A stretch of DNA of 64,000 nt from Plumapathes pennacea. Taxonomy: Eukaryota; Cnidaria; Anthozoa; Antipatharia; Myriopathidae. The position numbers and the translations under genes are program-made. The stretch's first letter is position 1. Each line of letters begins with the position of its first letter. This document shows, one piece after another, positions 22,321 to 32,433 of this stretch. The stretch is taken from NCBI GenBank assembly GCA_964036295.1, contig OZ038462.1, positions 38,415,680 to 38,479,679 of the forward strand, in the 5' to 3' direction. The notes below the pieces were generated by a model. It was not told the origin of the DNA and did not search any database. It saw only the letters and a program-made list of their open reading frames with translations.

Positions 22321-22992
22321 ATGTCAGGCAACCAGCGGAGATTCACCGTAGCTATAAACGCTATGGAATACAAACGAATTTGTATCTGGACCTTGGAGCA
22401 TCAAAACTTGGAGACTGGAGGAGACTTGTTTGGACTATGGCTCGACAAACGTACCGCGGTCATGCAACTTGTCTTGGGCCCCGGGAAAGGTTGTCGGAGA
22501 ACTGCCACTTCGTTCTACCAGGACGTGCAGTACCTGAACAGCGTTGGTTCTCATTTGACCCACAAGGAAGGTCTCGGTCATATTGGTGAGTGGCATTCAC
22601 ATCATAAACTCTCACTGACTCGTCCGAGCGGTGGTGATGAGAACACTGTTTGGTCCAACATGCAAACGTATGGCCTGACTCGTTTCGTCCTCTTCATTGC
22701 GAACATTAATCTTGGTGAATGCGAGAAAGCCTGTGCACGATGCTTTTTATTTGAGGTGGATCCCAAGACGAAGAGAAGACTGCCAGTTCTTCAGGGTACG
22801 TTCCTGGTTTTGCCAGAGGAGAGTCCGTTTCGGTTGAAGGAGACGATCCATATAGAAGTCCAAAGGGGCGCAGAGATGAACTCTCGTGCACTGGCTCCCA
22901 ACATTACAACAAGCAGAATTGGTTCAAACCAAAAATACCAAGAGCAAGATGAATTTGAGATTCCGTGCCCTCAGTGTTGCTCAGTAATGTAA
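22321..22992 (+). CDS. JAMM-motif JAB/MPN protease-like protein ending in a CaaX-like box (JAB-B)
   Basis: A 223-residue intronless protein starting MSGNQRRFTV. The MPN core has ETGGDLFGLW, LGPGKGCRRTATSF, the full JAMM motif GHIGEWHSHH with PSGGD, and the PEESPFR element seen in all paralogues. The long linker and the C-terminal QWYS/RWD-like domain of JAB-A and JAB-D are absent. The protein ends EIPCPQCCSVM: CSVM fits a farnesyl-type CaaX box and the two preceding cysteines could be palmitoylated, as in Ras proteins. The same place in JAB-A reads CPTCSQ, so the terminus may also be a cut-off cysteine pair. Predicted as a possibly membrane-tethered deconjugase or processing protease. Confidence 0.8.
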   Translation: MSGNQRRFTVAINAMEYKRICIWTLEHQNLETGGDLFGLWLDKRTAVMQLVLGPGKGCRRTATSFYQDVQYLNSVGSHLTHKEGLGHIGEWHSHHKLSLTRPSGGDENTVWSNMQTYGLTRFVLFIANINLGECEKACARCFLFEVDPKTKRRLPVLQGTFLVLPEESPFRLKETIHIEVQRGAEMNSRALAPNITTSRIGSNQKYQEQDEFEIPCPQCCSVM

Positions 22993-23618
22993 GGTTCACT
23001 CGTAAACTGCTACTGTGTTAGTTTGTCTGGAGGACAAATTCCTAATTTGTAAAATGTCGCTTCAGGGAAGTCGAGTGTACAAAGCAAAACAGACGCCCAT
23101 AGAAGAACAAATTTATCATATCAGTGCATTGCAATCTCTGACGAGTGCCTGTCTGATGGTTATATAATAGTGTAAATCAGTTCTCAATTTTCTGTTCAAT
23201 TTTCTTCAGTGAAGCCTCAAAATGAGATTATGCCTTCAGTTAGCGTTATACGTAAATGTTGGACATAGACAAGCCCCCAAACTTCGAGACGTACAAAACG
23301 TAAAAACCCAAACAGTCTTAGCATTAGAATTTGGGGATTGCTTATATTATACTAATAAACAAAACTCTCGATGAGATATGTGAACAAGTGAAATTAGAGC
23401 AAAGTCATCGACTTAAAGAACTTTTTAATTTCCTGTAAAAGGAAGATACATTTTTTCAATACACGAATGCAAGATCTGTAGGAGCAGTTCTGCCAATACG
23501 TGACAAATTTGATAACAAGCAACATGGATTGTCCCGCTTATTATGTTCTATCATTATTTAATTCCCATACAATTAGGCACTCTTGTTGTTCAAACATAAC
23601 TGCTTTTGCCCATCCTTC
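22993..23618. other. Convergent intergenic spacer
   Basis: Lies between the ends of JAB-B and JAB-C and holds their 3' flanks. No gene seen. Confidence 0.4.
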
Positions 23619-23619
23619 C

Positions 23620-24000
23620 TGCTCCTCCTTCTTCCCCTCTTCCGCTCTCCCTCCCTCCTCCTGATCTGTCCCCTGTCCCCCTCCCTCCCCCTACTCCTCC
23701 TCCTTCTTCCCCCCTCCCTCCCCCTGCTGTTCCTCCTTCTTCCCTTCTCCCTCCCCCTGCTCCTCCTTCTTCCCCTCTTCCGCTCCCCCTCCCTCCTCCT
23801 AATCGGTCCCCTGTCCCCCTCCCTCCCCCTGCTGCTTCTTCTTCCCCTCTCCCTCCCCCTGCTGCTCCTCCTTCTTCCCCCCTCCCTTCCCCTGCTCCTC
23901 CTCCTCCTTCTCCCCTCCCTCGCCCTCCCCCTGCTCCTCCCCTATTCCTTTCTCCATCTCCGTTTCCTCGACCCCTCCCTTGTTCTTCTGTCCTCTTTTT
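23620..24000. repeat. Polypyrimidine low-complexity tract
   Basis: About 380 bp of (CTCC/TTCTTCCCC/CCTG) irregular repeats on the plus strand. The right half encodes the Glu/Gly/Gln/Lys-rich tail of JAB-C on the minus strand, and the left half lies past its stop at 23799. It is probably length-variable, and purine-strand mirror symmetry could allow triplex DNA. Confidence 0.75.
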
Positions 24001-25637
24001 CCTGTAACAAGGCGCTTCATATTATCACACAGTTCTTGTGCAATTTCTTTGTGAGAGCTGCTCTTTAGTACGCTAATCGCATTGTTGCTAGCTCCACGGA
24101 CAACATTAGCTCTAGAGCTGGGGAAATCCGCCGGAAACTCCAAGCGCATATCCGTCGCTTGATACCTCAGCGTCAACCGAATGTCGTGAGAGGACACATC
24201 ACGGCTGGTTTCCACGACCTCAAACTGGTTTTCCTTAAGAGTTCCAAAAATCAGACCAAACAGCTTCATTCCGTCTTCATTTGAGTACCACTGCTCCGCC
24301 TTCACTTCTACTTGGTCAGTTGTGGAATCATCGTCATCACTTTGTCCTTCATCTTCTCTGGCTTCCAGTGGACTGACATCAAAGCCCAACATATCTTTCA
24401 TCGCACGAGTGAGGGGTTCAAAAATACGAAAGGCGCTCTGGCCGGGAAGTTTATCTGCAAAGAGGACACGGTTATCTGTATCAGTATGTTGTACTCTATT
24501 ACTTGAGAACGTGGAAAAAGAAAAGAAGTAAGATTAGTTTAAGTTCTGGAAGAGCAATCGATTTTCAAATAGATATCAGTCTTCCAAATGAGGCAACAGA
24601 CAGGAAGAAAAGTATACCTTTCATTATATCAAACATGTTGTATTTAAATGGTCGTCAAACAGAGCAGAATTTATCCTTAGTTTACATGTTAGGTTAAGGT
24701 AAAGTTATTCTATTTAACGTCAGTAGTTCCGTCAGCTCTGAAGGCTGTTATCAATGGAAGCCGTCGGTGCACCCTTCACCCCGTCCCCCCTCCCCCTCTC
24801 TCTGTCAGTGCTCCGTTATGAGGGTATTTAAAGCTTAAGCTACACAGAACAGAGAGGAGTTGAAACAGACGTTGAGGTCACTAAGGATCGAACCGTGAAC
24901 CTCTTGCTCGGACTAACCGACCGAGCTACGCCTGTGGATCTTAAGAGCTCACAGTTTCATAAATGCCGACTGAATGCAGTGAACTAATTGAACATGGCTG
25001 AGTTTGGGGATGGAAGGAGAACAAACACTCACCGAGTCTCCCTTGTTCAGTCTTTTGCGTGTCTGCGTCGTAAAATGTGCTTTTAATCTCCAGGTGTTTC
25101 TCTCTCTGGTTTATATTCAGCCGTAGTTCGTACTGATTATGGTTTGCAGGGAATTCTGCCAGACAAATGAAACATTATAATAGTGAGTGTCAGCAGTAGT
25201 TCAGTGAAGGTGCGGCAAAATGACCTACACAGATGATACTATCAAATATGTAACACCCGCCCTGTTTTCAGTGTTTTGAGCCTCCTTTTCAGCCATTCTT
25301 TCAAGTCGACTTTATTTTGGTCGAGTCAGAAGATTCCTAGGTCAAGTTAAAGTGAAAGGTTTAGAGATTCAAGCATTTACTCACGTCCATTCTTTTCTCG
25401 CGTGCTCCAGTTGCCTAAGTGCACCAGCGCATGGTTTTCCCGCATGTACTCCTTAACGTCAAGATCACCGGACCTTCCTCCCCTGGATGAAGGTCCTGTG
25501 ACGAACTGTATCACGGGCTGGAAAGAGTGAGTCCACAAGCCGAAAAGCTGCCCTTGCGTCTCTTTGCCTTTGGCCTTCTCCACAAATCTCTTCAACTGTC
25601 TTATCTCGCCGCGGTGGATCGTTACGTTCACACTCAT
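23799..25637 (-). CDS. JAB/MPN pseudoenzyme with QWYS C-terminal domain, three exons (JAB-C)
   Basis: Exon 1 25637-25385 (ATG of MSVNVTIHRG), exon 2 25155-25033, exon 3 24454-23799. All donors are GTGAGT, all acceptors end AG, and phase 1 is kept at both junctions. Exon 1 has GQLFGLWTHSFQPVIQFVTGP, the MPN strand pattern, but the metal site reads HLGNWST where active paralogues have HIGEWHSHH: the Glu is Asn and both His are gone. Exon 3 opens with the family PGQSAFR motif. An acidic linker and the EQWYSNEDG domain with MRLEFPADFP (RWD/E2-like) follow. The C-terminus is a 65-residue Glu/Gly/Lys/Gln low-complexity tail. It cannot be a JAMM protease; a scaffold or decoy role is inferred. Confidence 0.7.
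24884..24935 (-). mobile_element. tRNA-derived SINE fragment in JAB-C intron 2
   Basis: On the minus strand TAGCTCGGTCGGTTAG (A-box-like) precedes GGTTCGATCC (B box) by a tRNA-like distance. The flanks do not form a full cloverleaf, so this is a SINE head or tRNA relic rather than a functional tRNA. Confidence 0.55.
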
Positions 25638-26322
25638 AGCTGTTCCACAGAAGAAATATTCCGATCCGCAGGACAAACTCAATCGAAAGTTTCGGTTATT
25701 ATGCGCTTGTCGCGCATAAAGTGCCTTTTCCAGGAAAAATGAAAAACAGATAAGCCGAAACCGCGTGCTTGAACACTTCTTCCGGTATTTCCGAGAATTA
25801 TGATGAAATCCCAGCGTGATTATAGCCAAGCTCAAAATTGCCCAGTCAATTGCATCTGATTGACACTTTATAATATTACATTCCAGTCTAAAAATGCAAC
25901 ACACAACAAGTTTCTATTTCTGAGAATTCAGCAGGCCTCAACCAATAAAGTCGAAACAAGCTGGGAAACCCCTTAAGGATGATGTCATTATCCGTGATAG
26001 GCGCATAAGTAACGCTTTCATCTGACAGGCTAATCACAAACCAAGAGGCAAAGAGGACAATCACACCAAGATTACCTTTACATCACTAATTTTATTAACC
26101 TGATTCACTGTATGTATCACATTAACGATCAACCAACTCAAGTCGAATTGGTAACTTGTCGAATAAAACGTGAACATCTATTCGTTAATTCTGCAGTCTG
26201 CTAGCGAACGCCCGCTTCTATTGTTTCTATACCCAAGCGCTTTTCTCTACATGTTCGTTTCTTGTTCGGATCTATATCAACAGAAGAAAAAACGTTTTTA
26301 TAGTAGACTAGCGTCCAGCAGT
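25638..26322. other. Spacer between JAB-C and E1
   Basis: It contains the JAB-C promoter, with TTCTCGGAA (minus) at 25789-25797, and the E1 3' flank. The 5' extension of the open frame to 25904 lacks family similarity and is not taken as coding. Confidence 0.4.
25789..25797 (-). promoter_or_regulatory. TTCTCGGAA upstream of JAB-C
   Basis: An exact copy of the 9-bp element, about 150 bp before the ATG at 25637. Confidence 0.4.
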
Positions 26323-27597
26323 TTATGAGCTAAAAAAGTCCACATTTTCTTCGCTGACTTCAATCTCCTGACACGCTTTGCAATCAGGATCCCGCTCCAT
26401 CTCGGCCGGATACCAGCGCAAAATGCCTGGCTGATCAAACCTGTGGAACGGCTTGTAGCTTTTAAAACGATCCTCTCTTCGGTTGGCCCACAGGTAGTAC
26501 GGAGCTTTGAAATCTTCCTCCAGTGGAGCCAGAGCGCTGTCTTTCCCGCGACACAGCTCGACCAGAGCCAACTTTACAATCATGTTAGCGATCGGGGTGA
26601 TGTCTGAAGAGAGACCAACTTGGATGGTCGCCGCCACCTCGTCGTCAGGGACGTAGCTCGGGGCGGCCTCTCTTGCCTGACGGAAGGAGGTTACCTCTTC
26701 ACGAGAGGCCTCTACCATGGCTTCTTTGTAGATGCAGCTGAAACAGGGACCATTCTTAGGGCGGACGCGGAGTACCTCCCCCCCTGCCGCACGCACCGCG
26801 CACTTGCCATACAGGGTGGGAATGTTTAGCTCGATAGTCAGGCTGTTGATGTTCAGCCGGCTCCTTATGTTGTCAGTAGCGGCAATGATGAGGTCGCAGC
26901 CTTTGAGAATCTCCCGCCCTTCGTCAAGCTTGTTAATGCTGGTGCTGTAGCATTCTATCTCGGCGAAGGGGTTCTTATCGAGGATGCAGTCGCGAATGGC
27001 GTTGGTTTTTAGCCTTCCCAAATCGCTCATGCCACAGACATGGCGGATGATGTTGTGCAGCTCAACGCGATCAAAGTCGACCAAGACGAACTTGCCAACT
27101 CCAGCCTTGGCCAACTCGAGAGCAATGTGAGATCCACCACTTCCAAGACCAACAACGGCCACCTTACGGCTCTCCAGAAGGCTAGTCTCCAAGATGCCTT
27201 TGCTGCGCGAGTATAGATCCCCTTTGCAAGGTTGTCGCAACACTCTGGCCTTCTTCAGATTCTCCTTGGAATTCACGCGCAAGAATGCCACGGCGGGACC
27301 GTCTTCGGCAATGATCAGAGCAATTTGCGGCTCGTCGGCAACTTCCAATACTTTGAAGAGTTCTTCAGCATACTCTACGACTTTTGGCTCTTCCTCTGGC
27401 AGCTTTTCCAGCAGTTTATAAACGACGCGTTTTTCGGTTTTGTTTTCTTCGGCAACGAGCGTCACTCGGAGATGGAAAGTGTCATTTTCATCCAGCGACT
27501 GAACGGCGAACGACTTCGATGGCCCATCTTCTTTTTTCAAAATTTCAACAAAGTCAGGCTGTAGCAGGCAAACAACGGGGCCTTCGTCTTCGGACAT
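26323..27597 (-). CDS. ThiF/E1-like ubiquitin-activating-type adenylating enzyme
   Basis: A 424-residue intronless protein. Residues 1 to about 125 are an acidic N-terminal domain I do not recognise. The ThiF/MoeB/E1 Rossmann core follows: VAVVGLGSGGSH (GxGxxG at 150-155), VLVDFDRVELHNIIRH (acidic pair 174/176, Asn182 and Arg185), AATDNIRSR (Asp at 242), and GPCFSC (CxxC 285-288) paired with DPDCKAC (CxxC 406-409), the usual structural zinc site. The family adenylates a modifier C-terminus with ATP. I see no cysteine between 288 and 349, where the crossover-loop catalytic Cys of canonical E1s would lie, so thioester formation may skip the E1 or use another Cys such as 266. It is the only E1 in the cluster, so it probably serves all five E2s. 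TTCTCGGAA lies 122 bp upstream. Confidence 0.85.
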   Translation of the reverse strand: MSEDEGPVVCLLQPDFVEILKKEDGPSKSFAVQSLDENDTFHLRVTLVAEENKTEKRVVYKLLEKLPEEEPKVVEYAEELFKVLEVADEPQIALIIAEDGPAVAFLRVNSKENLKKARVLRQPCKGDLYSRSKGILETSLLESRKVAVVGLGSGGSHIALELAKAGVGKFVLVDFDRVELHNIIRHVCGMSDLGRLKTNAIRDCILDKNPFAEIECYSTSINKLDEGREILKGCDLIIAATDNIRSRLNINSLTIELNIPTLYGKCAVRAAGGEVLRVRPKNGPCFSCIYKEAMVEASREEVTSFRQAREAAPSYVPDDEVAATIQVGLSSDITPIANMIVKLALVELCRGKDSALAPLEEDFKAPYYLWANRREDRFKSYKPFHRFDQPGILRWYPAEMERDPDCKACQEIEVSEENVDFFSS

Positions 27598-28639
27598 AGC
27601 TGCGAATAATGACGATTTGCTCTATCCAAGACGCTTTCTATTGACTACTGAAAATAGCTCCCGAAAGTGCAACGATCGAGTTGGCATTCCGAAAACCAAT
27701 GTGCCATGTGACTTGCTATTCTCGGAAAAAGAACTAAAATTCTTAAATATTAAGAGCTTTACTTGGTGAAAAATGTGTCACATGTCTATTCATTCGACAT
27801 GTGCTAAATACTTTGGAACTAAACATTCATTACTGCGTGACGGCTTTTCGTGGAACTCGGCATATGATTGACAGGCTGGAGTACGCCAATGGCTCGTCCA
27901 CAAACCGAATATATCGCCTCCGATATCGAAGCTGGGACAAAATGATAGGCCCAGCCCTTGACCTCTGCTTTTTCGTTACTTTTCGAGTTCTGTTCATCTA
28001 GCTGGCAGTGCTTATTCTATCATTTAAAAGATGTTATAATTTCGGTACAAATCATCCCTGAACATACGAAGAAGTTCCCTATTCAGGTTAATTTATTCCC
28101 AGCAAAATGCTGAATTGCACACACATTTATACACACGAAAAGACATAATTAAGTTGCAATGGATGGGAAATAACGTGCAAAACTACACGTAAAAATGAGA
28201 TAATATTTGCACTTCACGCAGAGAGACAAACTCCTTGCGTTAGTGACCAATAATCTGGTGTTACTGTGACCCCTTGCTGGGTTTCCGAATTCCAAGTAAA
28301 AGAAGATTTCACTTTGTTGTGTTTTCTAATACTCGGAATCTATTCCAATATTCTCAGAACATCTTGTTTGGTCCGTTGCAACACAAATAATTGCTATGCA
28401 TTTTTCGGAATCAGAAACTATGACTTCGGGTTAGTATTAGTAACTTTGGTCTAAGAAAGCGTTGTTTATAGTACATCTCGCCAAGTGCACTTGTCGGATA
28501 AAACGACATTTCCGGCTTGACCGATTGGAAAAGGTTGAAATTTGCTTTGACCGTGATCCTCCTCAGCCTGCTTTCGCTCGAACCGCTCGTAAGCCCGGAA
28601 ACCGCGTCCGTTCTTTTCAGTTCGACCACCGGGAGAAAA
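27598..28639. other. Divergent promoter region between E1 and the TRADD-N/E2 gene
   Basis: TTCTCGGAA is at 27719-27727. The rest is AT-rich with no gene. Open reading upstream of 28640 lacks an ATG. Confidence 0.4.
27719..27727 (+). promoter_or_regulatory. TTCTCGGAA upstream of E1
   Basis: TATTCTCGGAAAAAG, exact 9-mer, 122 bp before the E1 ATG at 27597. Confidence 0.4.
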
Positions 28640-30313
28640 ATGTCAAAGCCAGCGGGAGGACCGATCGCTCAAGAGACAGAAGCTGTCGGAAAAGAGTCAA
28701 TTGAAGAGACAGAAGAGGTTGAAAGACAACCCGTTCAAGAGACAGAAGAGGTGGAAAGACACCCCATTCAAGAGACAGGAGAAGTGCCCGAGAAACGGCC
28801 AAAAATCGACCCAAACCGCGAGACGGCGGGTGCAGTGAGCAGACCTGCCTTAGACTTGACCGTTGCACACGGGGCCTCCTCTGGATCACTTAGAATTGAA
28901 AATCCTTATTTGGCTGCTGGTGCAATTGCCGGGGCATTAGTTTGTCTGAAACTTGACAGCACTCAGCTCGTTGAAGTTGCGCGAGGTTTTGGCGTAGCTG
29001 CTGGGGTCGCAGCTGGAGTGACCAGTGTAGGTGCACTAACATATCTCTGGGTGACCAACAGAGGACCAACTGAAACAGCCATCAGAAATAGCCTGGAAGG
29101 AAGACCAGCCGCTGGTGCACATGCTAGAGACCCAGAGGTCGAAACCTTCCAACATGGTTCTCTTCTCGTCAAAATCCGTTGTCACTCTCGAGGGAGTTTG
29201 GTACAGTTTATCGAAGATTACGAATCAGGAAATGTTAAGCGGCGCTTGAATAAGGAATTGTCCAAAATTGGATTCACGGGAGACCTGAAAGCTACCATCG
29301 AAAATAGAAAAGAGTTGGAGGAGCACATCAAGACATTGAGGTAAGTTTGATCGTTTTGATAATGGCAGAGTCTTGAATGAGAAATCACTAAAGGAAGGGG
29401 GTGAATAGGAGGTCATCGATCCTCTGATCCGCACCAGATTTGTATCAATTCTGCGTTCAACATTAGGCTGCGACAGTGATTATATAGACAAGATTCGCGC
29501 TCCAAAGCGAGAAAACTCCAAAATCCGCGCCAAGCTTTTCCGTAGTTTTGGCTTATCCAGAAAAGAATAGTTAGGATTATCAGGAAAATATTTTAGTTAA
29601 CGATATACAGTGTTAACAATCATCATTAGGAATTATGTGTCTCAGTAAAGAAATTCAAAACTACCTGGAATAAAACAACCATGAATAATAAATTCTCTGT
29701 TCCTTCTAATATCTTACAATGTAATCCGTGCCAGCTTTATTCTCCACACGTCTGAAGTGTAGGCCAGTACTCTCAAGCAATTAACATGAAAATCCATTTA
29801 ATTCTCAGCGTTCCTGCAAAGACATTAACTTCTCGTCAACAACGGAGTTCTGGTTCAGAGTGGAGTCAGGATCAAGCAAAGCGACTTGGGCTAGAGAAAG
29901 GCATCCTTTCGAAATACTTTCACAACAGAGTGACATGGATGAATCCAAGAGATAGAAGGAACACGATGGTCGAATCAAGAATGACGACAAGCAACGACAA
30001 GAGCTATACACTGAGGATTTACATTCCTGCTGACTATCCAAATAGCTGCCCCACACTTGCGGTTTGCAGTCCACACGGCTCGCTGAAAAAAGTGGACGGA
30101 TCGATGATGACCAAGGAAACATCACAGGATCATACGTATGGCAGTCGAGATGGTTTGACTGTTATCTGCCACTTTAGACCAAGTTGGTGGACCGGTGTGA
30201 ACACTTTGTTTCAAGTGTTCATGAAAGGTCTCCTTTGGTTGGAGGCTTACGAGGGACATCTTCATACTGGAAAACCACTGAGTGCTTACTTAAGGGAAAT
30301 GTATTACTATTAA
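28640..30313 (+). CDS. Predicted fusion: membrane segment plus TRADD-N-like domain spliced to an E2-like domain (E2-1)
   Basis: Exon 1 (28640-29340) ends at GAG|GTAAGT in phase 2. The next AG acceptor (TTTAATTCTCAG, exon from 29809) restores the frame exactly (AG+C gives Ser) and opens an E2-like exon to 30313. The product is about 401 residues. In order: imperfect QETEEVER repeats (about 10-50); hydrophobic Gly/Ala segments (89-103 and 117-138), probably membrane-inserting; GSLLVKIRCHSRGSLVQFIEDYESGNVKRRL type block (172-232), the coral TRADD-N-like pattern; then the E2-like domain with YTLRIYIPADYPNSCP, HTYGSRDGLTVICHF (candidate catalytic Cys) and WLEAYEGHLHTGKPL. Alternatively the E2 may start alone at the ATG 29786. 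The matching phase, canonical sites and short 468-bp intron favour the fusion. Confidence 0.65.
28669..28785 (+). repeat. About 33-bp coding tandem repeat
   Basis: The unit GAGACAGAAGAGGTTGAAAG(A) with a variable CACCCC(A/G)TTCAA part is repeated three to four times. It encodes the QETEEVER-type repeats of the fusion protein's N-terminus. Confidence 0.6.
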
Positions 30314-31183
30314 ATGTAGGCGACTTGGAATTCCGAACTGAATCGTAAACAAAATTAAATAGCTCTTTCTTTTACCGGCCAATAGATCTCTGGTTGATAC
30401 ACAATAGGTATGAAAGTATCACTGAATAAAAGCTGGTTGGATGGTTTGTTTGAGATTCTTTGCTGCTCGTTAAACGCGCCAGCTATGTCACTTATGTGTA
30501 TAAATTCTGTCTGTAGATTAGTTTCTAGGCCTGTTAACAAGAAGTTAGGGTTACCCTATAATTTCCTCTAGCTGTTTTTAAGCAGCGTGTTTACAAGCGG
30601 GCAGAGGACATAACCCGTTTATCCTACCTATGCTACACACATAGTATGGTAAACACAGACCTCGAAAGTGAAAGAGAACCTTTTGAGCAATAACATTTTA
30701 TGCACATGCGCTTTGCTGCCAATTCTCGGTAATCGGTAAACGCTGAATAGTCAGCCACGTTAGACCACTCGGACTCTTGGCTAAACGTTTTATTTAAAAT
30801 TGTTAACTAGTAAACCATAAAATGTCTTGTGTTTAGTGCTATGTATCAACCTCACGAATTTATACTGATATAACGCTGTTATACAGATGTACGTAATTTG
30901 CACCCTGGTACTAATTCTCAGTAACTGTACGTCAAATTTGTGCGCTTGACATGCCAGATTCTTAGAAACGTGATTTATATAATTTGTTTTATCATTCACG
31001 AAGGACTCTTGGATTCGTAAAATCCACCTAGGTACTAAAGTGTACAGCTTTTCTAACGTGACAGTGAAATTGTGATGCCTGAAATTGTCACGTGAACTGC
31101 TGTGACTGAAAACGAGGCTGTGGACGAACCTTCGTGCGTGCTGTTCATTTCTGTTTTGTGAATATTAAACGAAAGCATTCTCC
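30314..31183. other. Spacer before E2-2 with three shared elements
   Basis: TTCTCGGTAA at 30723-30732 (preceded by ATGCACATGCGC), TTCTCAGTAA at 30915-30924, TTCTTAGAA at 30959-30967. No gene. Confidence 0.4.
30959..30967 (+). promoter_or_regulatory. TTCTTAGAA element upstream of E2-2
   Basis: AGATTCTTAGAAACGTG resembles AGATTCTCAGAAACGTG before E2-4 (35361), showing a common promoter origin. It fits TTC-N3-GAA. Confidence 0.4.
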
Positions 31184-31633
31184 ATGGGTTGGTCCGACAT
31201 TCAACGGAGAAGGCTCGGGATGGAAAAGAACATCCTCGAACAATATTTTTCTGGAAATGTGACATGGATTGACCCGACGGGAAGAACGAAAGTCGAAGTG
31301 AGGATGACGACCAACAACGACAAGCGATACACGCTGAGGGTGTATATTCCCGAGGATTGCCTCAACTCCTGTCCTGTGATGGTGGTGAGTAGCCCCTCAA
31401 GCCCACTGAGAAAGAAAAATGGAGAACAGCTAGTACATACTAGTGGCGACTACCATTGTTGGGGAGCACACGATGGGCTTACTAAAATTTGTCACTTTGG
31501 CAATAATACCTGGTCTAACAGCAACACCCTGTACCAAGTGTTCATGAAAGGTCGGATCTGGTTGGAGGCTTACGAGGCGCATCTTCGCACTGGAAAACCT
31601 CTCAGTGTCTACTTAGCAGAGATGAAAGGGTGA
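31184..31633 (+). CDS. E2-like conjugating enzyme of bacterial type (E2-2)
   Basis: A 149-residue intronless protein starting MGWSDIQRRRLGMEKNILEQ. E2-fold marks: an N-terminal helix; strands with VTWIDP and VEVRMT; RYTLRVYIPEDCLNSCP (the E2 Y-x-L-x-(I/V)-x-(I/F)-P-x-D-(Y)P-x-x-x-P-like line); then HDGLTKICHF with Cys103 as candidate active site; and a C-terminal helix WLEAYEAHLRTGKPLSVYL. It is shorter in the middle than eukaryotic UBC domains and lacks the HPN motif, so it belongs with prokaryotic-type E2s. It is nearly identical to E2-3 outside residues about 77-108. It would carry the modifier as a thioester from the local E1. No E3 partner is visible. Confidence 0.75.
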   Translation: MGWSDIQRRRLGMEKNILEQYFSGNVTWIDPTGRTKVEVRMTTNNDKRYTLRVYIPEDCLNSCPVMVVSSPSSPLRKKNGEQLVHTSGDYHCWGAHDGLTKICHFGNNTWSNSNTLYQVFMKGRIWLEAYEAHLRTGKPLSVYLAEMKG

Positions 31634-32433
31634 GCCGAACTATCACTGAAACTGACAATTTGACTTTCAGTAATAGGGCCGAAAATACAGACTATAGTCT
31701 GTTTAAGAACAATGACTGTTCGAGAGAACTGTTACAAAGCAAGACGTGCAAAATAGATCAATGTAGTGCAATACAAATCGAAAGCTTGAAATTTATGTAT
31801 AAAACCGCCGCAATACCAATGCTGGTAGAAATGAAAAGCATGTCAGTATAAATGATAATTTAATGTTATAAAGCGCAACCAACTGTGCAACATGTTAAAT
31901 AGACTTATCAAACGGCTTGGGTTGTGCTTCTGTGCCAAATTGGTTTTACGCGGAAAGCTACCAACTATACTTTCGGTGTTTCCGAGAATCCACTATCGTA
32001 AACATCGCATTGACGGGGAAACCCCATGCACTTTGGTGGTGTCTGATTGCAGCTCTCATCTGATAGGACAATCGAAAGAGTCAAGATGCAAGAAGGGGGA
32101 GAGGAGGCGAGGAATTTCCTTGGGGCGATCGATGTTTAACTTTTACAAACCTCCTTCCAACATCCCATTCCGCAATTCTGAAACAAAACGCTTCTATCTG
32201 ATAACAAACTGTGCTCTTATCGATATTCATTCGATCCCTGAAATAGTGTTCGTGGAACTCGTCGCATGATTGACAGGTTGGCGTAATCAATTGATATGTG
32301 ACACTGTAGATGCGCATGCTCCCCAGTGCTAATTCTCGGAATTTGTAACTAAACACGAGGCTGTGGATGGCCTTTATTTCCTTACATCAGCTGCGCACGG
32401 TTTCTGTCTTGTGATTAAAGCAAAGCATTTACT
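31634..32433. other. Spacer between E2-2 and E2-3
   Basis: TTCCGAGAA at 31980-31988 and TTCTCGGAA at 32333-32341 (93 bp before the E2-3 start, preceded by ATGCGCATGC). No gene seen. Confidence 0.4.
32333..32341 (+). promoter_or_regulatory. TTCTCGGAA upstream of E2-3
   Basis: GCTAATTCTCGGAATTTG, exact 9-mer with GATGCGCATGC about 15-20 bp before it, 93 bp upstream of the ATG. Confidence 0.45.

Noticed and set aside
23606-24068. Proline/leucine-rich plus-strand frames of 133-161 codons
   Set aside because: Shadow of the polypyrimidine tract; the coding strand there is minus (JAB-C tail).
24884-24935. Possible functional tRNA gene
   Set aside because: A- and B-box strings are present but acceptor and anticodon arms do not pair; better as a SINE relic.
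25638-25904. N-terminal extension of JAB-C from the upstream ATG at 25904
   Set aside because: The extension covers the TTCTCGGAA promoter element and shows no similarity to paralogues, which start close to the MPN domain.
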